Shown here: positions 40,548 through 41,575 of the stretch, in pieces
How positions within the stretch are numbered: the stretch's first letter is position 1
How the letters are laid out: the number at the start of each line of letters is the position of its first letter
Source: an uncultured Fretibacterium sp.
GTDB lineage: Bacteria; Synergistota; Synergistia; Synergistales; Aminobacteriaceae
DNA: 41,575 nucleotides
NCBI RefSeq assembly: GCF_963548695.1
Contig: NZ_CAUUWA010000018.1
Location: 1-41,575, forward strand
Direction: 5' to 3'
Notes under the pieces: model-generated
Seen by the model: the letters and a program-made list of their open reading frames with translations, nothing else
Told to the model about the DNA's origin: nothing
Databases searched by the model: none
Position numbers and translations under genes: made by a program

Positions 40548-41575
40548 GCGTTTTCGTCTCCGTGGTGGAGCTGGAGAAGCGGTTCGGCGGCTGTTCGGCC
40601 CTGAACCGCGTGGACGCGGAGTTTCCGGCGGGGAGCTTCACCGCCGTCCTGGGGCCCTCGGGCTGCGGCAAGACGACCCTGCTGCGCCTGCTGGCGGGCT
40701 TCGAGAAACCGTCCGCGGGGTCGGTGCTCTTCGACGGCCGCGTCGTTTCCTCGGCCGCTTTCCGCCTTCCGCCGGAGGACCGCGGGGTGGGGATGGTCTT
40801 TCAGTCCTTCGCCCTGTGGCCGCACATGACGGTGGCGGAGCACGTCCTCTTCGCCCTGAAGTACCGCGGCCAGGAGGGCGGCCGGGAGGAGGCCCTGAGG
40901 CTCCTCCGGCCCCTGGGGCTCGAGGCCCTGGCGGACCGCCGCCCGGCCCAGCTTTCCGGAGGGCAGCGCCAGCGGGTCTCCCTGGCCCGCGCCCTGGCGG
41001 GGAGCCCCGGCATCCTGCTGATGGACGAACCGCTCTCGGCCCTCGACGCGGAGCTGAGGATCGAGATGCGTCAGGAGATCGCGTCGCTGCACAGGCGGCA
41101 CGGCTCGACCTTCGTCTACGTCACCCATGACCAGGAGGAGGCCATGGCCCTGGCGGACAGGGTCGTGGTGATGAACGGCGGCAGAGTAGAGCAGGTCGGG
41201 TCCCCGCAGGAGGTCTATATGGCCCCCGCGTCGCCGTTCGTGGCGCGCTTCGTCTCCAAGGCTAACCTGATCCGGGGCCGCTGGGAGGACCGGCTTTTCC
41301 GCCCCGAGGGGGCCGAGGGCGGGGCCTTCTGGACGTGGCCGGGGAACGCGGACGCCGGGGTGTGGAGGGACGAGGGGGTTTACCCCCTCCGCCCGGAACA
41401 GCTCGCCCTGTCCGACGGCGGGAAGGGGCTTCCGGCGGAGGTGGAGCACGTCCAATACCAGGGACGGGAGCTGCACTGCACGCTTCGTTCCGGCGGGGCG
41501 ATCCTGAAGGCCTACCGCCCCTCGAACAGCCCCGTTCCCCCGGGCCGCCGGGTCTGGATCAATCCGATGCCGTGA
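40544..41575 (+). CDS. Ferric-iron ABC transporter ATPase (FbpC type)
   Basis: 343 residues, complete, ending on the last base of the window. The start overlaps the permease stop (ATGA). Walker A is GPSGCGKT (37-44), Q-loop MVFQSFALWPHMTVAEHV, signature LSGGQRQRVSLARALAGSP, Walker B ILLMDEPLSALDAELR, switch His in YVTHDQEEAMALADRV. A TOBE-like C-terminal domain (about 245-343) follows, as in the FbpC/PotA/CysA group, where it regulates transport. With the two genes before it, it makes a complete iron-type importer. No Fur box was identified. Confidence 0.92.
   Translation: MSVFVSVVELEKRFGGCSALNRVDAEFPAGSFTAVLGPSGCGKTTLLRLLAGFEKPSAGSVLFDGRVVSSAAFRLPPEDRGVGMVFQSFALWPHMTVAEHVLFALKYRGQEGGREEALRLLRPLGLEALADRRPAQLSGGQRQRVSLARALAGSPGILLMDEPLSALDAELRIEMRQEIASLHRRHGSTFVYVTHDQEEAMALADRVVVMNGGRVEQVGSPQEVYMAPASPFVARFVSKANLIRGRWEDRLFRPEGAEGGAFWTWPGNADAGVWRDEGVYPLRPEQLALSDGGKGLPAEVEHVQYQGRELHCTLRSGGAILKAYRPSNSPVPPGRRVWINPMP

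Overview
The window is about 41.6 kb of GC-rich bacterial DNA carrying roughly 28 protein genes. Most have a clear purine-rich Shine-Dalgarno, short operon gaps and several ATGA-type overlaps. The gene mix is an NAD-dependent acetoin-dehydrogenase-type complex, AdhE, a sugar-acid cluster, peptide and iron ABC importers and secreted coiled-coil proteins. It suggests a strict anaerobe that ferments amino or organic acids. A member of the Synergistota (Fretibacterium-like) is my best guess. This rests on general gene content, not on a phylogenetic marker: no rRNA, tRNA or ribosomal gene is present.

Layout. 1-1.1 kb: a broken IS5-type transposase, cut by a repeat element, then a field of small hairpin repeats. 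1.1-3.4 kb: two tandem paralogous secreted alpha/beta-hydrolases (minus). 3.5-10.2 kb (minus): a sugar-acid module of an RpiR regulator, 2-hydroxyacid dehydrogenase, class II aldolase, GntP permease and FGGY kinase. It has a near-consensus promoter and an operator-like palindrome at 9036-9085. 10.4-14.4 kb: an IS3 remnant, a strong terminator, adhE (minus) and about 870 bp of non-coding, structured-looking leader behind its own promoter. 14.5-22.5 kb (minus): ATP-grasp ligase, MFS transporter, solute-binding protein, two DppB/DppC permeases and a fused double ATPase, with a LysR regulator divergent at 22.7 kb. 23.7-25.0 kb: an AT-richer AAA/DUF4143 ATPase. 25.4-30.1 kb (minus): Lin0512-acoA-acoB-acoX-acoC. 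Divergent from it (30.2-33.9 kb, plus) are a PocR-domain histidine kinase, an AraC-type response regulator and lpd, which supplies the E3 subunit. 34.1-37.6 kb (minus): a small membrane protein and three related secreted coiled-coil proteins of unknown function. 37.8-41.6 kb (plus): an FbpABC-type ferric-iron ABC transporter ending on the last base.

The most unusual structural signal is a family of small inverted-repeat (MITE-like) elements. They share the terminus GGAAACGCTGATTTAAT and have 4-bp CTAG/CTTG target duplications at 5206-5489, 16164-16502 and 23614-23749. A minimal version lies at 9205-9231, and a right end at positions 41-59 interrupts the transposase. In two cases the duplicated CTAG contains the stop codon of the adjacent gene. 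The most interesting functional hypotheses are the ATP-grasp/MFS exporter/peptide-type importer cluster (a possible make-export-reimport shuttle), the long adhE leader RNA, and the tandem secreted coiled-coil family.
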